This document shows positions 24,026 to 32,617 of a DNA stretch of 53,156 nucleotides, piece by piece. The position numbers and the translations under genes were made by a program. This stretch comes from UBA2137 sp037968575 (lineage in GTDB: Bacteria > Pseudomonadota > Alphaproteobacteria > Micavibrionales > Micavibrionaceae): NCBI GenBank assembly GCA_037968575.1, contig JBBKVR010000093.1:1-53156 (forward strand), in the 5' to 3' direction. Each line of letters begins with the position of its first letter. Position 1 is the stretch's first letter. Under the pieces are notes generated by a model. The model did no database searches, was not told the origin of the DNA, and saw nothing but the letters and a program-made list of their open reading frames with translations.

Positions 24026-27000
24026 ATGGTTCAATTTAAAAAACTGCGTTTAAATGGATTTAAGTCCTTTGTTGATCGGATAGAGATTGACATTGGACAA
24101 GGTCTAACAGGAATTGTTGGGCCAAATGGTTGCGGAAAATCCAATCTTACAGAAGCTTTGCGATGGGTTATGGGAGAAAATTCTCCCAAACGTATGCGTG
24201 GGGATGGTATGGAAGATGTTATTTTTAATGGGACATCTGCGCGCTCTTCTCGTAATTTTGCTGAAGTAACGGTTGTTCTTGATAACGCAACAAAGACAGC
24301 TCCCTCTCCCTATAATCATTTAGATGAAATAGAAGTTGTTCGCCGTATTGAGCGTGATCATGGCTCGACCTACCGCATAAACGGCAAGGTTGTGCGTGCA
24401 CGTGATACTCAAATGCTGTTTGCTGACATTGTTGTTGGGGCGAATTCCCCTGCCCTTGTTTCCCAGGGTCGTGTGACCGAGATGATTAATGCAAAGCCTC
24501 TTGAGCGTCGCAAGATTTTAGAAGAATCTGCTGGGGTGACTGGTCTTTATGCAAGACGCCATGAAGCTGAACTCCGATTGAGAGCTGCGTCAACTAATCT
24601 TGTGCGCATTCAGGATTCAATCGGCGGGCTGGAAATCCAGTATAATTCTTTAAAACGCCAAGCACGCCAAGCAGCACGTTATAAAAATCTCAATGAAGAT
24701 ATTAAGAAACTGCAAAAGGTTCTTTCTGCAATAGAATGGCTTCAAGCCCAACAAGCACATGCAAGTGCGCAGAGTGTTTTGCAAAATGCAGAAAAATTTG
24801 TTGCCGAGAAATTGTCTGTTATTACGCAATTAAATAAAACTCTTGATACGCAAAGTGAGTCTCTTCCTGAACTTCGTACAGAGGCCGCAAAGGCCGCAAC
24901 TGTTTGGCAAAATCAAAGCATCACAATTCAGCGACTTGAGGAAGAAGAAGAACTTATCCGCAATACGCTGGAAGATCTTAAAAAACAAATTGTCAGCCTT
25001 ATTGAAGATCAAAGACATGAAGACCAGAATTTGGTCGAGAATAGTACCTTGATTGGAAAGCTGGAAGGTGAAGAGAAATCTTTGAGAAAGTCTTCTGATA
25101 ATGAAAGTGAGCGTATTTCTAAACTTCAGGAAGAACTCTTTACACAGAAAAAATTAGTCGACCGTTTGGACCAGACCTATCAAGCGAGTATGCAAACCTA
25201 TGCGCAAACAAAAGCTAAGGTTGATAATGCTGAGACGACTATTAAAAACCTGCGTGAGGAATTGGAAAATTTAGGTTCCCAAAAACAAACAGTTTTGGAC
25301 GAACAAAAAGAATTGGAGGGGCAAACCAAAGAAGCCTCTTCTCTTGAAAACTTAGAAAAAGATTTATCCAAAACACAGATAAATCTTCGTGACGTAAAGA
25401 ATAAGGATAATGCCTTATCAGAAGACCTAGAAAAACAACGCACTCAACTCCAATCTTTGAGAGAAGAAAAATCACAAATCCGTGAAACTGTCTCTGCTCT
25501 TCAAACTGAAATTAAGACGTTAGAGACTGTTCTGTCATTCTCTGGAGATGGAGACACAGGAGAACCTCTACTCACCGCTTTAAAAGCAGATAAAGGCTAT
25601 GAATCAGCATTGTCGCGCGCCCTTGGTGAGGCGCTGATGGCATCAATTGAGGCTGAGGGTTTAAAATATTGGGGACAATCATCTGTTAAAGTTTCTGATT
25701 TACCCTCATTACCTAAAGGAATCCAGTCATTAGCGGCTAGAGCTAAAGGACCTGAAAAACTCTCGCCTGCTCTTCATATGGTTGGTGTTGCTGAAACAAA
25801 AGACCAAGCGCAGGATGCTTTAAAATCATTAAAGCCCGGGCAATCACTCGTTACAGCGCAGGGTGATTACTGGCGTTGGGATGGATATCACATTGCCTCT
25901 GAAGCTCCTGATGTGCAGTCATCAATTTTAAAGCAGAAAAACCGTTACGAAGACATTTTGAAAGACCTTCCAAAGGAAGAAGCTAAAGCGAAAAAAATCG
26001 AAGATAAGTTAACTGAACTTCAAAAAAATTATGAGAGCTCTCAAACTCAAAAAGAAAAATATAGAGATAAAATTTCTGAACTTGATACCTTGTTAGAGAA
26101 TTTACAGACTGAGATAAAGACAGAGCAAGAAGTACAATCAGAAACACTTGAAACGCGCGTTCGTCTACGTGAGCAATTAAATCAGATTGAGAAAAGAACG
26201 GCTGAAATAACAAACCGTATATCTTCTGAAGAAGAGAGTTTAGTAATCTCTCGTGAAGCCCTTGAAAAAACAGCTGACACAGAGAGTCTCCAAGAAAGCA
26301 AAGCCGAGCTTGAAGAGGCACATAGTGAATATCATCGCCTAAAATCAGAACTAGATAGAATTGAGAATGAAAGTAAACGTCGTCAAATGCGTCTGCATGC
26401 CATTACTGATGAACGCCTCAACCTTCAAAACCGTGTCATTCGCGCAAAAGACCAGTTGGAGAAATTCAAAATCCGCCAAGGTGAAGCAGAAAGCAAACTA
26501 GAAAGTCTAAAAGAGAGACCTCAGGAAATCAAAACCGAGAAAGAAAATATTCTGGATGGTATTGGTGCACTTGAGAAACGTAAATCAGAGCTTGAAGATA
26601 AATTGGCTTCTGCTGAAACTGAAACCAATGAAACTAAACAGGCTATAAGAGAGCGCGAAAGTGAATATCAGGATGCCCGTGAGGCGCGCGGACGCGCAGT
26701 AGCAACTGTTGAATCCACAGAGCAAAATGTTAAAAGGGCAAGTGCCTCTATAGAAGAACAATATGAGATGTCTGCTAAAGACTTCATTGAAGATTGTAGC
26801 AGTGACCTTGTAGCTTACCGAGCGACTGAAGAAGGTATTATCAAATCTGGAAGTTACGATGAGATCAGAACGCGCCGTGACAAGTTAATGCGTGACCGTG
26901 AAGCTATTGGTCCTGTGAATTTGAGAGCTGAAGTGGAAGCTGATGAAATCGAAAAACAACTTGGAAATATTCTTTCCGAACAAAATGATTTATCGCAAGC

Positions 27001-27535
27001 TATAGAAGAATTAGATACAGCTATTCAAAAATTGAATAACGAAGCACGTGTGCGCTTAAATAAAGCTTTCCATGTCATTGATGGTTATTTCAAAAACCTG
27101 TTCAGACGCTTATTTGATGGAGGGCAAGCACATCTTAAATTGATCGAGTCAGATGATGTTCTTGAGGCAGGACTTGAAATTTATGCTCAACCTCCTGGTA
27201 AAACATTACAATCCCTATCACTTCTTTCTGGAGGTGAACAAACACTTACATCTATCGCACTTATCTTTGCGATGTTCCTGACAACCCCCTCACCTATTTG
27301 TGTTCTCGATGAGATTGATGCGCCACTTGATGATGCTAACGTTGACCGTGTTTGTGGTTTATTAGAAGAGATGTCAGCAAATGGTAATACCCGCTTCCTT
27401 ATTATTACTCACCATCGCCTGACTATGGCACGTATGGATAGACTTTACGGTGTCACCATGGGTGAACATGGCGTCTCTCAACTTGTTTCTGTTGATTTAC
27501 AGCAAAAGCTGGATTTTCTGAACGCAGCGGAATAA
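24026..27535 (+). CDS. smc: Chromosome segregation protein SMC
   Basis: A 1169-residue condensin ATPase. The N-terminal head has Walker A GPNGCGKSN (32-40); the signature LLSGGEQT lies near residue 1067 and Walker B CVLDEIDAPLDD near 1092. Two long coiled coils (about 165-500 and 660-1010) flank a compact hinge at roughly 515-640 that includes GDYWRWDGYHIA, a feature I associate with alphaproteobacterial SMC. With ScpA and ScpB it compacts and aligns chromosome arms; those partners are not in this window. The gene follows dsbA and is followed by atpI after 9 bases. Confidence 0.97.
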   Translation: MVQFKKLRLNGFKSFVDRIEIDIGQGLTGIVGPNGCGKSNLTEALRWVMGENSPKRMRGDGMEDVIFNGTSARSSRNFAEVTVVLDNATKTAPSPYNHLDEIEVVRRIERDHGSTYRINGKVVRARDTQMLFADIVVGANSPALVSQGRVTEMINAKPLERRKILEESAGVTGLYARRHEAELRLRAASTNLVRIQDSIGGLEIQYNSLKRQARQAARYKNLNEDIKKLQKVLSAIEWLQAQQAHASAQSVLQNAEKFVAEKLSVITQLNKTLDTQSESLPELRTEAAKAATVWQNQSITIQRLEEEEELIRNTLEDLKKQIVSLIEDQRHEDQNLVENSTLIGKLEGEEKSLRKSSDNESERISKLQEELFTQKKLVDRLDQTYQASMQTYAQTKAKVDNAETTIKNLREELENLGSQKQTVLDEQKELEGQTKEASSLENLEKDLSKTQINLRDVKNKDNALSEDLEKQRTQLQSLREEKSQIRETVSALQTEIKTLETVLSFSGDGDTGEPLLTALKADKGYESALSRALGEALMASIEAEGLKYWGQSSVKVSDLPSLPKGIQSLAARAKGPEKLSPALHMVGVAETKDQAQDALKSLKPGQSLVTAQGDYWRWDGYHIASEAPDVQSSILKQKNRYEDILKDLPKEEAKAKKIEDKLTELQKNYESSQTQKEKYRDKISELDTLLENLQTEIKTEQEVQSETLETRVRLREQLNQIEKRTAEITNRISSEEESLVISREALEKTADTESLQESKAELEEAHSEYHRLKSELDRIENESKRRQMRLHAITDERLNLQNRVIRAKDQLEKFKIRQGEAESKLESLKERPQEIKTEKENILDGIGALEKRKSELEDKLASAETETNETKQAIRERESEYQDAREARGRAVATVESTEQNVKRASASIEEQYEMSAKDFIEDCSSDLVAYRATEEGIIKSGSYDEIRTRRDKLMRDREAIGPVNLRAEVEADEIEKQLGNILSEQNDLSQAIEELDTAIQKLNNEARVRLNKAFHVIDGYFKNLFRRLFDGGQAHLKLIESDDVLEAGLEIYAQPPGKTLQSLSLLSGGEQTLTSIALIFAMFLTTPSPICVLDEIDAPLDDANVDRVCGLLEEMSANGNTRFLIITHHRLTMARMDRLYGVTMGEHGVSQLVSVDLQQKLDFLNAAE

Positions 27536-27544
27536 GTAAGTGTC

Positions 27545-27892
27545 ATGACAAAAAATGCTAAAGATCTTCAAGAAAGACTAGACCGCGCACGTGCCGCAGG
27601 TGTTGGTGACCCCACCGAAGATGAACTTGCGCGCGCAAGAGCACAGCAAGAAGATGCAACCAATATGCAACTTGGTATCCGTGCAGGCACAGAATTGTTG
27701 GTTGGATTAGTTGCTGGCGGAACTATTGGATATGGGTTGGATATGTATTTTGAAACCAAACCATTCCTGTTTATTTTCTTCCTTTTGGTGGGTGTATGTA
27801 CGGGTTTTATGAATATTTATAAAATAACCCAAAAAATTGGTACCGGAGTCGGGTTTGCGGAGTTGCATAAACGCGAAAAAAAGGGTAAATAA
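27545..27892 (+). CDS. atpI: ATP synthase protein I (AtpI)
   Basis: A 115-residue small membrane protein with a charged, Ala/Arg/Glu-rich N-terminus (residues 1-45) and two hydrophobic segments (about 50-70 and 75-95, LVGLVAGGTIGYGL and FLFIFFLLVGVCTGF). It belongs to the AtpI/Zinc transport-related family that heads F0 operons and assists c-ring assembly or Mg uptake. It is 9 bases after smc and 66 bases before atpB, with a short hairpin between. Confidence 0.88.
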   Translation: MTKNAKDLQERLDRARAAGVGDPTEDELARARAQQEDATNMQLGIRAGTELLVGLVAGGTIGYGLDMYFETKPFLFIFFLLVGVCTGFMNIYKITQKIGTGVGFAELHKREKKGK

Positions 27893-27958
27893 GGCGCGAG
27901 ATTTAAATAAGGGTAAGCGAATCCCTTAAAAAGCGACAAAAATCAGGGCTTATACGAC

Positions 27959-28705
27959 ATGGCAAATCCTCTACACCAGTTTGAAATTATACCTCTCGTC
28001 CCTCTTCATGTTGGGAATATAGACGTTTCATACACAAACTCATCCCTATGGATGACTATTGGTGTCGTTGTTTCGCTTGCGTTTCTTGCTATTGCTGTTC
28101 GTCCTAAAGCATTGGTTCCAGGTCGTATGCAAATGGCATCTGAGATGCTTTATGAATTTATAGCATCAATGATACGTGAGAATGTTGGCCCTAAGGGTAG
28201 GAAATTTTTTCCGCTCATCTTTACATTGTTTGTTGTTGTTATGTTGGGGAACTCATTAGGGCTAATCCCCTTCTCTTTTACCTACACATCCCACATCATT
28301 GTAACGGTTGCATTGGCTCTGTTTATATTTGGGATTGTGTTGTTAGTTGGTTTTATTAAGCATGGCTTCCATTTCTTTACCCTGTTTATGCCACCAGGAA
28401 CGCCTATGTGGCTTGCACCATTTATCTTTGTGCTTGAGCTTGTTTCATTCTTTGTGCGCCCTGTAACGCTTTCTGTGCGTCTTTTTGCCAATATGATGGC
28501 AGGCCACATTATGTTGAAAGTGTTTGCCGCATTTTCTGTCACATTTATTTCATTGGGTGCTGCTGGTTGGTTAGCTGCAGTACTACCAACAGTATTTAAT
28601 TCTGTGTTAATTGGCTTCGAGCTACTGATTGCTTATTTACAGGCATATGTGTTTACGATTTTGAGCTGTATTTATTTAAAAGATGCTTTGGAGTTAGAAC
28701 ACTAG
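27959..28705 (+). CDS. atpB: F0F1 ATP synthase subunit a
   Basis: A 248-residue polytopic subunit of the F0 proton channel. The essential arginine lies in SVRLFANMMAGH (about residue 178), and the C-terminal helix with YLQAYVFTILSCIYL carries the conserved glutamine-containing proton path. The N-terminus MANPLHQFEI is typical for alphaproteobacteria. It starts the a-c-b'-b order; F1 genes are elsewhere in the genome as is normal for this class. A 114-base gap separates it from atpE. Confidence 0.97.
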   Translation: MANPLHQFEIIPLVPLHVGNIDVSYTNSSLWMTIGVVVSLAFLAIAVRPKALVPGRMQMASEMLYEFIASMIRENVGPKGRKFFPLIFTLFVVVMLGNSLGLIPFSFTYTSHIIVTVALALFIFGIVLLVGFIKHGFHFFTLFMPPGTPMWLAPFIFVLELVSFFVRPVTLSVRLFANMMAGHIMLKVFAAFSVTFISLGAAGWLAAVLPTVFNSVLIGFELLIAYLQAYVFTILSCIYLKDALELEH

Positions 28706-28819
28706 AAATTAAAGGACTAACGGTTGCAATGGCACTCAAAATATATACCATCCGCAACAATTAGAAGGTTTTGTTTATATTTAAATTAATCCAATAAGAA
28801 CTTAAGGAAGGAACTTAAA

Positions 28820-29044
28820 ATGGAATTGGAAGCTGTAAAACTTTTAGCAGGAGCTATCGCACTACTACCTTTGCTCGGTGTGGGTATTGGTTTGGGATTG
28901 ATCTTTGCATCATACAACGAGGCAATTGGTCGTAACCCTGGTGCTGCTGACTTGCTAGACAAGAAATTCTTCCTGACATTTGCCTTGACAGAAGCACTTG
29001 CTATTTTTGCGCTTGTTATCGCATTGGCACTTGTTTTTGGTTAA
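28820..29044 (+). CDS. atpE: F0F1 ATP synthase subunit c
   Basis: A 74-residue hairpin of two membrane helices joined by the polar loop ASYNEAIGRNPGA. The proton-binding carboxylate is E58 in FALTEALAIFALV. No sodium-binding glutamine appears at the equivalent helix-1 position (VGIGLGLIFA), so a proton-coupled ring is likely. An AAGGAAGG ribosome-binding site precedes the ATG, consistent with the high expression demanded by the many copies per complex. Confidence 0.97.
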   Translation: MELEAVKLLAGAIALLPLLGVGIGLGLIFASYNEAIGRNPGAADLLDKKFFLTFALTEALAIFALVIALALVFG

Positions 29045-29080
29045 GCCAAAAATTAACGAAGAAACCGCACGGAAACTAAA

Positions 29081-29683
29081 ATGAAGACTCCTTTGCTCGC
29101 ATTTATTGCCTTGGTTTTGACCTCTCCTGTAGCACTAGCTGCAACCGAGAGTCATGGCGAAGAAGCAAGCAAAGGGTTACCACAGTTTGACCCAACGTGG
29201 TTTCCATCTCAGGTCTTCTGGCTGCTTGTTATGTATGCCGTGCTTTATATTGTTTTTGCGCGTAAAACTCTCCCAGCTTTATCAGGTGTTATTGATAACC
29301 GTAACAATCTGATTGAAAGTGAAATGGAAGAAGCTGAGCGTCTTACAACTGAGGCCACGACTGTTCAGAAAGAGTACGAAGGTAATCTGACAACAGCGCG
29401 TCAAAAAGCAACCGAGACTACTCTGGATGTTGAGCAAGCTATTCGTGATAAAGCAACGCAAGTTCAAAATGATTTTAGAGCGCGAGCCGAAAAAGAGATG
29501 GCTAAGCTCGAAAAAACATTGAATAAAGCCAAACAAGACACAATGGATGAATTAGAAACTATTGTTGCTGATCTGACTGCTGAATCAGTCAAAAAGCTTG
29601 CTGGTGTTAATATCAAAGCAGCTGAGGTTGAGAAGATTATTGGCAATCTAAACTCTGGTAATACAGCGCGTAAGGCGGCGTAG
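29081..29683 (+). CDS. atpG: F0F1 ATP synthase subunit b'
   Basis: A 200-residue b' subunit of the peripheral stalk. A probable signal-like N-terminus (MKTPLLAFIALVLTSPVALA) is followed by a region GLPQFDPTWFPSQVFWLLVMY that begins the true membrane helix, then a long alternating charged coiled coil (about 80-200). The FDPTWFPSQ-type segment is characteristic of b' in alphaproteobacteria. It pairs with the b subunit encoded 3 bases downstream to form a heterodimeric stalk. Confidence 0.93.
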   Translation: MKTPLLAFIALVLTSPVALAATESHGEEASKGLPQFDPTWFPSQVFWLLVMYAVLYIVFARKTLPALSGVIDNRNNLIESEMEEAERLTTEATTVQKEYEGNLTTARQKATETTLDVEQAIRDKATQVQNDFRARAEKEMAKLEKTLNKAKQDTMDELETIVADLTAESVKKLAGVNIKAAEVEKIIGNLNSGNTARKAA

Positions 29684-29686
29684 ATC

Positions 29687-30184
29687 ATGGAATTGTTTCA
29701 AGATACAAATACTTGGGTTTTTATCTCCTTCGCTATTTTTGCAGTCGTTGCCTACAAACTTGGCCGCAAAAGCGTCCTTACAACTTTGGACGATAAGATT
29801 ACACGCATTAAGTATGAGATCGATACAGCTGAAAACCTTCGTGTAGAGGCGCAAGAACTTCTTGCTCAGTATCGTCGTAAACAGCGCGAGGCTGATACTG
29901 AAGCCAAGAAGATTATTAATACAGCAACAGATCACGCTAAAACTATTCAAAAGAAAGCCGAAAGCCAATTGGACGAGTCAGTTGAACGCCGTGAGAAATG
30001 GTTAGCTCAAAGATTGAAGCGTATGGAAGAAGATGCTGTTGCTGAAATGAAAGAAAAGGCGACTGAATTGGCTATAGAAGCAACAAAAGAGATCATGCTT
30101 CAAAAACTGGATAAAGATACACATTCCAAATTTGTAGAACAGACTATCAGCAATCTACCTAAAAAGATTAAATCCGCTGCCTAG
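29687..30184 (+). CDS. atpF: F0F1 ATP synthase subunit b
   Basis: A 165-residue peripheral stalk subunit. An N-terminal membrane helix (NTWVFISFAIFAVVAYKLG, about 8-26) is followed by a Lys/Glu/Ala-rich coiled coil to the C-terminus, with the READTEAKKIINTA segment typical of b. It ends the F0 operon; the following 318 bases are non-coding, with no convincing terminator directly after the stop but a tandem repeat 38 bases downstream. Confidence 0.94.
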   Translation: MELFQDTNTWVFISFAIFAVVAYKLGRKSVLTTLDDKITRIKYEIDTAENLRVEAQELLAQYRRKQREADTEAKKIINTATDHAKTIQKKAESQLDESVERREKWLAQRLKRMEEDAVAEMKEKATELAIEATKEIMLQKLDKDTHSKFVEQTISNLPKKIKSAA

Positions 30185-30221
30185 ACAGAATCACAGCTTT
30201 CTCAACGTTTATAAAAATTCT

Positions 30222-30251
30222 ATATTGCGACGCAGCATATTGCGACGCAGC
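30222..30251 (+). repeat. Perfect 15-bp tandem repeat after atpF
   Basis: ATATTGCGACGCAGC occurs twice in direct, gapless succession (30222-30236 and 30237-30251), 38 bases after the atpF stop. Each copy holds a small palindrome TGCG-A-CGCA. Purpose unknown; it may bind a protein or be a slippage product. Confidence 0.9.
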
Positions 30252-30340
30252 TATTTTTATTCTAACTAACTGATTTTACTTATATTCTAACGATTATGCA
30301 TGTATTAAATTTACACTAAAATAATATGAGTCGATTCAAC

Positions 30341-30370
30341 TTGCCCTATTTTACCTTTCTCATGTAAAAT
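30341..30370 (+). promoter_or_regulatory. Candidate promoter of the rsfS-upstream RNA
   Basis: TTGCCC at 30341-30346 and TAAAAT at 30365-30370 are 18 bases apart. Immediately upstream, GAGTC (30328-30332) and GATTC (30333-30337) abut, giving two GANTC methylation sites just before the -35 element. Initiation would fall near 30377. Confidence 0.4.
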
Positions 30371-30376
30371 GGAAGT

Positions 30377-30474
30377 ATGGTGCATGAAACGCCGATAGAT
30401 TTAAATTCTGATTTATGTGTCGCATTTTCGTGTGTGAAAAATGACCCCCGTCTCGCTTGAGTAGGGGGTTTTTT
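30377..30474 (+). ncRNA. Candidate small RNA or rsfS leader, about 98 nt
   Basis: No coding frame is convincing here. The segment lies between a plausible promoter and a strong intrinsic terminator, and contains a second hairpin (CATTTTC at 30423-30429 with GAAAAATG at 30436-30443) stacked against the terminator stem. The terminator ends 28 bases before the rsfS start codon, so the transcript would be either an independent small RNA or an attenuated leader of rsfS. I do not recognise a known RNA family. The remaining bases from 30185 to 30340 are A/T-rich, with one more GAATC site at 30188. Confidence 0.4.
30444..30474 (+). terminator. Intrinsic terminator upstream of rsfS
   Basis: ACCCCC (30444-30449) pairs with GGGGGT (30464-30469); inside, CTC pairs with GAG around loop GCTT, with a 2x2 internal loop. 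A run of T residues (30469-30474) and further A/T follow. Its position before rsfS, not after atpF, is notable. Confidence 0.75.
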
Positions 30475-30502
30475 AATTTTAAACGAAAGGAACTATAAAA
30501 AC

Positions 30503-30880
30503 TTGGCTAGTAAAACGATGGGAAATCTAGACCCCGAAAGTCTAAAAGAATTAATTGTCAAAACACTTGATGATAGTAAGGCTAATGACATAGAAGTCAT
30601 CGATCTTGAAGAAAACTCCTACCTTGCTGACTATATGATTGTTGCGACTGGTAGCTCATCGCGGCAGGTGGTTGCTCTGGCAAACAAGATTTTAGAGCGT
30701 CTCTCATTCACCAATATTACAAACATCCGTAAAGAAGGCTTCCAAACAGGAGATTGGGTTGTGCTTGATACTGGTGACGTGATACTTCATCTTTTCCGCC
30801 CAGAAGTCAGAGGTTTTTATAATATCGAGAAATTGTGGAGCAATTTCGCTGAATTAACTGCAGCGCCACAAATAGCTTAA
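30503..30880 (+). CDS. rsfS: Ribosomal silencing factor RsfS
   Basis: A 125-residue protein that binds L14 and blocks 50S-30S joining under starvation. Family features are ENSYLADYMIVATGSSSRQV and DWVVLDTGDVILHLFRPEVR, followed by FYNIEKLWS. The start is probably TTG at 30503, because an AAAGGAAC ribosome-binding site lies about 11 bases upstream, whereas the in-frame ATG at 30518 would be about 26 bases away. It precedes rlmH, the classic bacterial pairing. Confidence 0.94.
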   Translation: MASKTMGNLDPESLKELIVKTLDDSKANDIEVIDLEENSYLADYMIVATGSSSRQVVALANKILERLSFTNITNIRKEGFQTGDWVVLDTGDVILHLFRPEVRGFYNIEKLWSNFAELTAAPQIA

Positions 30881-30938
30881 TTTAAATCTATCTCTTTTTC
30901 TCATTGCCTGATGTCCTCATCTTGCGCATAGTCTGTGC

Positions 30939-31397
30939 ATGAAAATCACTCTACTTTCCTGCAATAAATTAAAGAACGAACCTGAGGCTGACCTTCAAGC
31001 TGAATATATTAAACGCATCCCTTATTCCGTTAATCTCATTGAAATCGAAAGCAAACAGCGTGACGAGACTGTTCAAAACACGGAAGAAAATCAAAAAATA
31101 GCAGAGTATCTGGATGGTTTTAAAGGTTATAAAATCTTGATGGATGAAACAGGGAAATCATTTACTAGCCGTCAATTTGCTTCTTTCATAGAAAACAAAA
31201 TTCAACCCATTACATCTGAAATCTTATTTGTTATTGGCGGAGCGTCAGGCTTTAACGATGAAAATAAAAGTAAAGCTGATTTGTTACTTTGTATGGGAGA
31301 AATGACTTGGCCTCATAAATTAGCAAGGGTTATGCTGTTAGAACAAATCTATCGTGCCATTTCCATTCTTAATAACCATCCTTACCATAAAGACTGA
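30939..31397 (+). CDS. rlmH: 23S rRNA (pseudouridine-1915 N3) methyltransferase RlmH
   Basis: A 152-residue SPOUT methyltransferase modifying helix 69 of 23S rRNA. The AdoMet-binding knot region is EILFVIGGASGF, followed by LLLCMGEMTWPHKLARVML and the terminal LEQIYRAISILNNHPYHKD, nearly invariant in the family. Length is standard (about 155). It follows rsfS by 58 bases, and both genes act on the 50S subunit, so the two probably form one expression unit with the envC-ctpA genes downstream. Confidence 0.97.
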   Translation: MKITLLSCNKLKNEPEADLQAEYIKRIPYSVNLIEIESKQRDETVQNTEENQKIAEYLDGFKGYKILMDETGKSFTSRQFASFIENKIQPITSEILFVIGGASGFNDENKSKADLLLCMGEMTWPHKLARVMLLEQIYRAISILNNHPYHKD

Positions 31398-31407
31398 TGT
31401 TGAATTC

Positions 31408-32583
31408 ATGCGCTTAAGTTCCACTATATTGCTAATCATGCTTTTCTCGTCTCCTGCGTTTTCTCAAGCTGGGGTTCCCCATCCCCAATCTAAATCCCTT
31501 ATCTTAAAAAAGATGGACACTGAAAGCCTCCCTGAGAAAGAAAAAGTTGAAGAGCTTAGCCAAAAAGTCCAATCCATGGAAAAGGATGTTGAAAAACTTC
31601 GAGAAGAACTACGGCAAAAAAGTCAAAAAGTTGTCAATACTGAAAAAGAAATAGCTGATCTCACAAAAGAAATTACAACCACTGAGAAAAGTTATCAAAA
31701 CCAATTAGATAAATTAAATAGCCGACAATCAGAACTCTCGGACGTCATTATAGCTCTGTACCACATGAAGCGCCTACCTGACGAAGCAGTCTTTCTTGAT
31801 CCCTCGCAGACAGAAAAAATTATTACGACTTTGGCTGTAACACGCAATATATCTCCTCAACTACAAGAAAAGATAGAATCTCTAAAGCAAGAAATTGAGG
31901 CTTTACAGCAATTAAAAGAGAAAAAAGAAAAATCCAAACAAGACAAAACTACTAAAACGAAAGACCTGCAATCGGCCCGCGATGAATTAGAAGATGTAGT
32001 TGCTCAACGAAATGCCAATTATAAAAAGACTGTTAATGATCTAGCAAAACGAAAAAAAGAGGCGGAAGAAGCAGCCAAATATGCGAATTCTTTGCAGGAA
32101 CTTGTTAGTAATCTTGCGCGTAAAAACAAAGAGCAAAACAGTCTCAAGGAAGAAGTTAAAGAAAAACAGATTGAGCGTGTTGCAGCCCTTCCCCCTATAA
32201 TAAACTCAGGAAACACCTTGTTACCACTTAACGGTGATATAGCTATAGGTTACGGGCAGACAAATACAATTGGGGCAAAAAGCGACGGCATCCATATAAA
32301 GCCTAAATCAGATGGCTTTGTTGTTACCCCAGCAGCCGGAAAAATTCGATATACGGGTGAATTTAAGAATTACGGCAACATGATTATTGTAGAACATAAA
32401 AAAAACTACTTCAGCCTTATTGCAGGCTTGGACAAAATTGATACAGTAGTGGGACAAGTTTTATCTGCAGGTGAGCCAATTGGGCAAATCAGTAGAACCA
32501 ACCCTGACAAGACTCTCTATTATGAGTTGCGTCGTAATTTTAAACCAGTAAATCCCCTGGCAGAATTAAAGGGCCTCATATAA
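31408..32583 (+). CDS. envC: EnvC-like murein hydrolase activator (degenerate M23/LytM)
   Basis: A 391-residue exported protein. The ATG at 31408 is chosen since it gives a signal peptide (MRLSSTILLIMLFSSPAFSQ); an earlier in-frame ATG would overlap rlmH. Residues about 35-260 form long coiled coils. The C-terminal LytM domain includes DGFVVTPAAGKIRYTGEF, NYGNMIIVEHKKNYFSLIAG and LYYELRRNFKPVNPLAEL. Zinc ligands of active M23 peptidases (HxxxD and HxH) are missing, as in E. coli EnvC, which activates amidases at the septum rather than cleaving peptidoglycan. It is followed by ctpA, a standard alphaproteobacterial order. Confidence 0.93.
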   Translation: MRLSSTILLIMLFSSPAFSQAGVPHPQSKSLILKKMDTESLPEKEKVEELSQKVQSMEKDVEKLREELRQKSQKVVNTEKEIADLTKEITTTEKSYQNQLDKLNSRQSELSDVIIALYHMKRLPDEAVFLDPSQTEKIITTLAVTRNISPQLQEKIESLKQEIEALQQLKEKKEKSKQDKTTKTKDLQSARDELEDVVAQRNANYKKTVNDLAKRKKEAEEAAKYANSLQELVSNLARKNKEQNSLKEEVKEKQIERVAALPPIINSGNTLLPLNGDIAIGYGQTNTIGAKSDGIHIKPKSDGFVVTPAAGKIRYTGEFKNYGNMIIVEHKKNYFSLIAGLDKIDTVVGQVLSAGEPIGQISRTNPDKTLYYELRRNFKPVNPLAELKGLI

Positions 32584-32617
32584 TTTAAAATAGAATTCCG
32601 AAGGAGTTTCAAAGGAT

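Noticed and set aside
28729..28764. 11-codon frame (MALKIYTIRNN) between atpB and atpE
   Set aside because: No good ribosome-binding site and no known leader peptide; length and composition are compatible with chance.
30222..30251. CRISPR-like repeat
   Set aside because: Only two 15-bp units with no spacer and no cas genes.
31354..31407. Earlier start for the EnvC-like gene
   Set aside because: It would overlap rlmH by 44 bases and bury the signal peptide that begins at the ATG at 31408.
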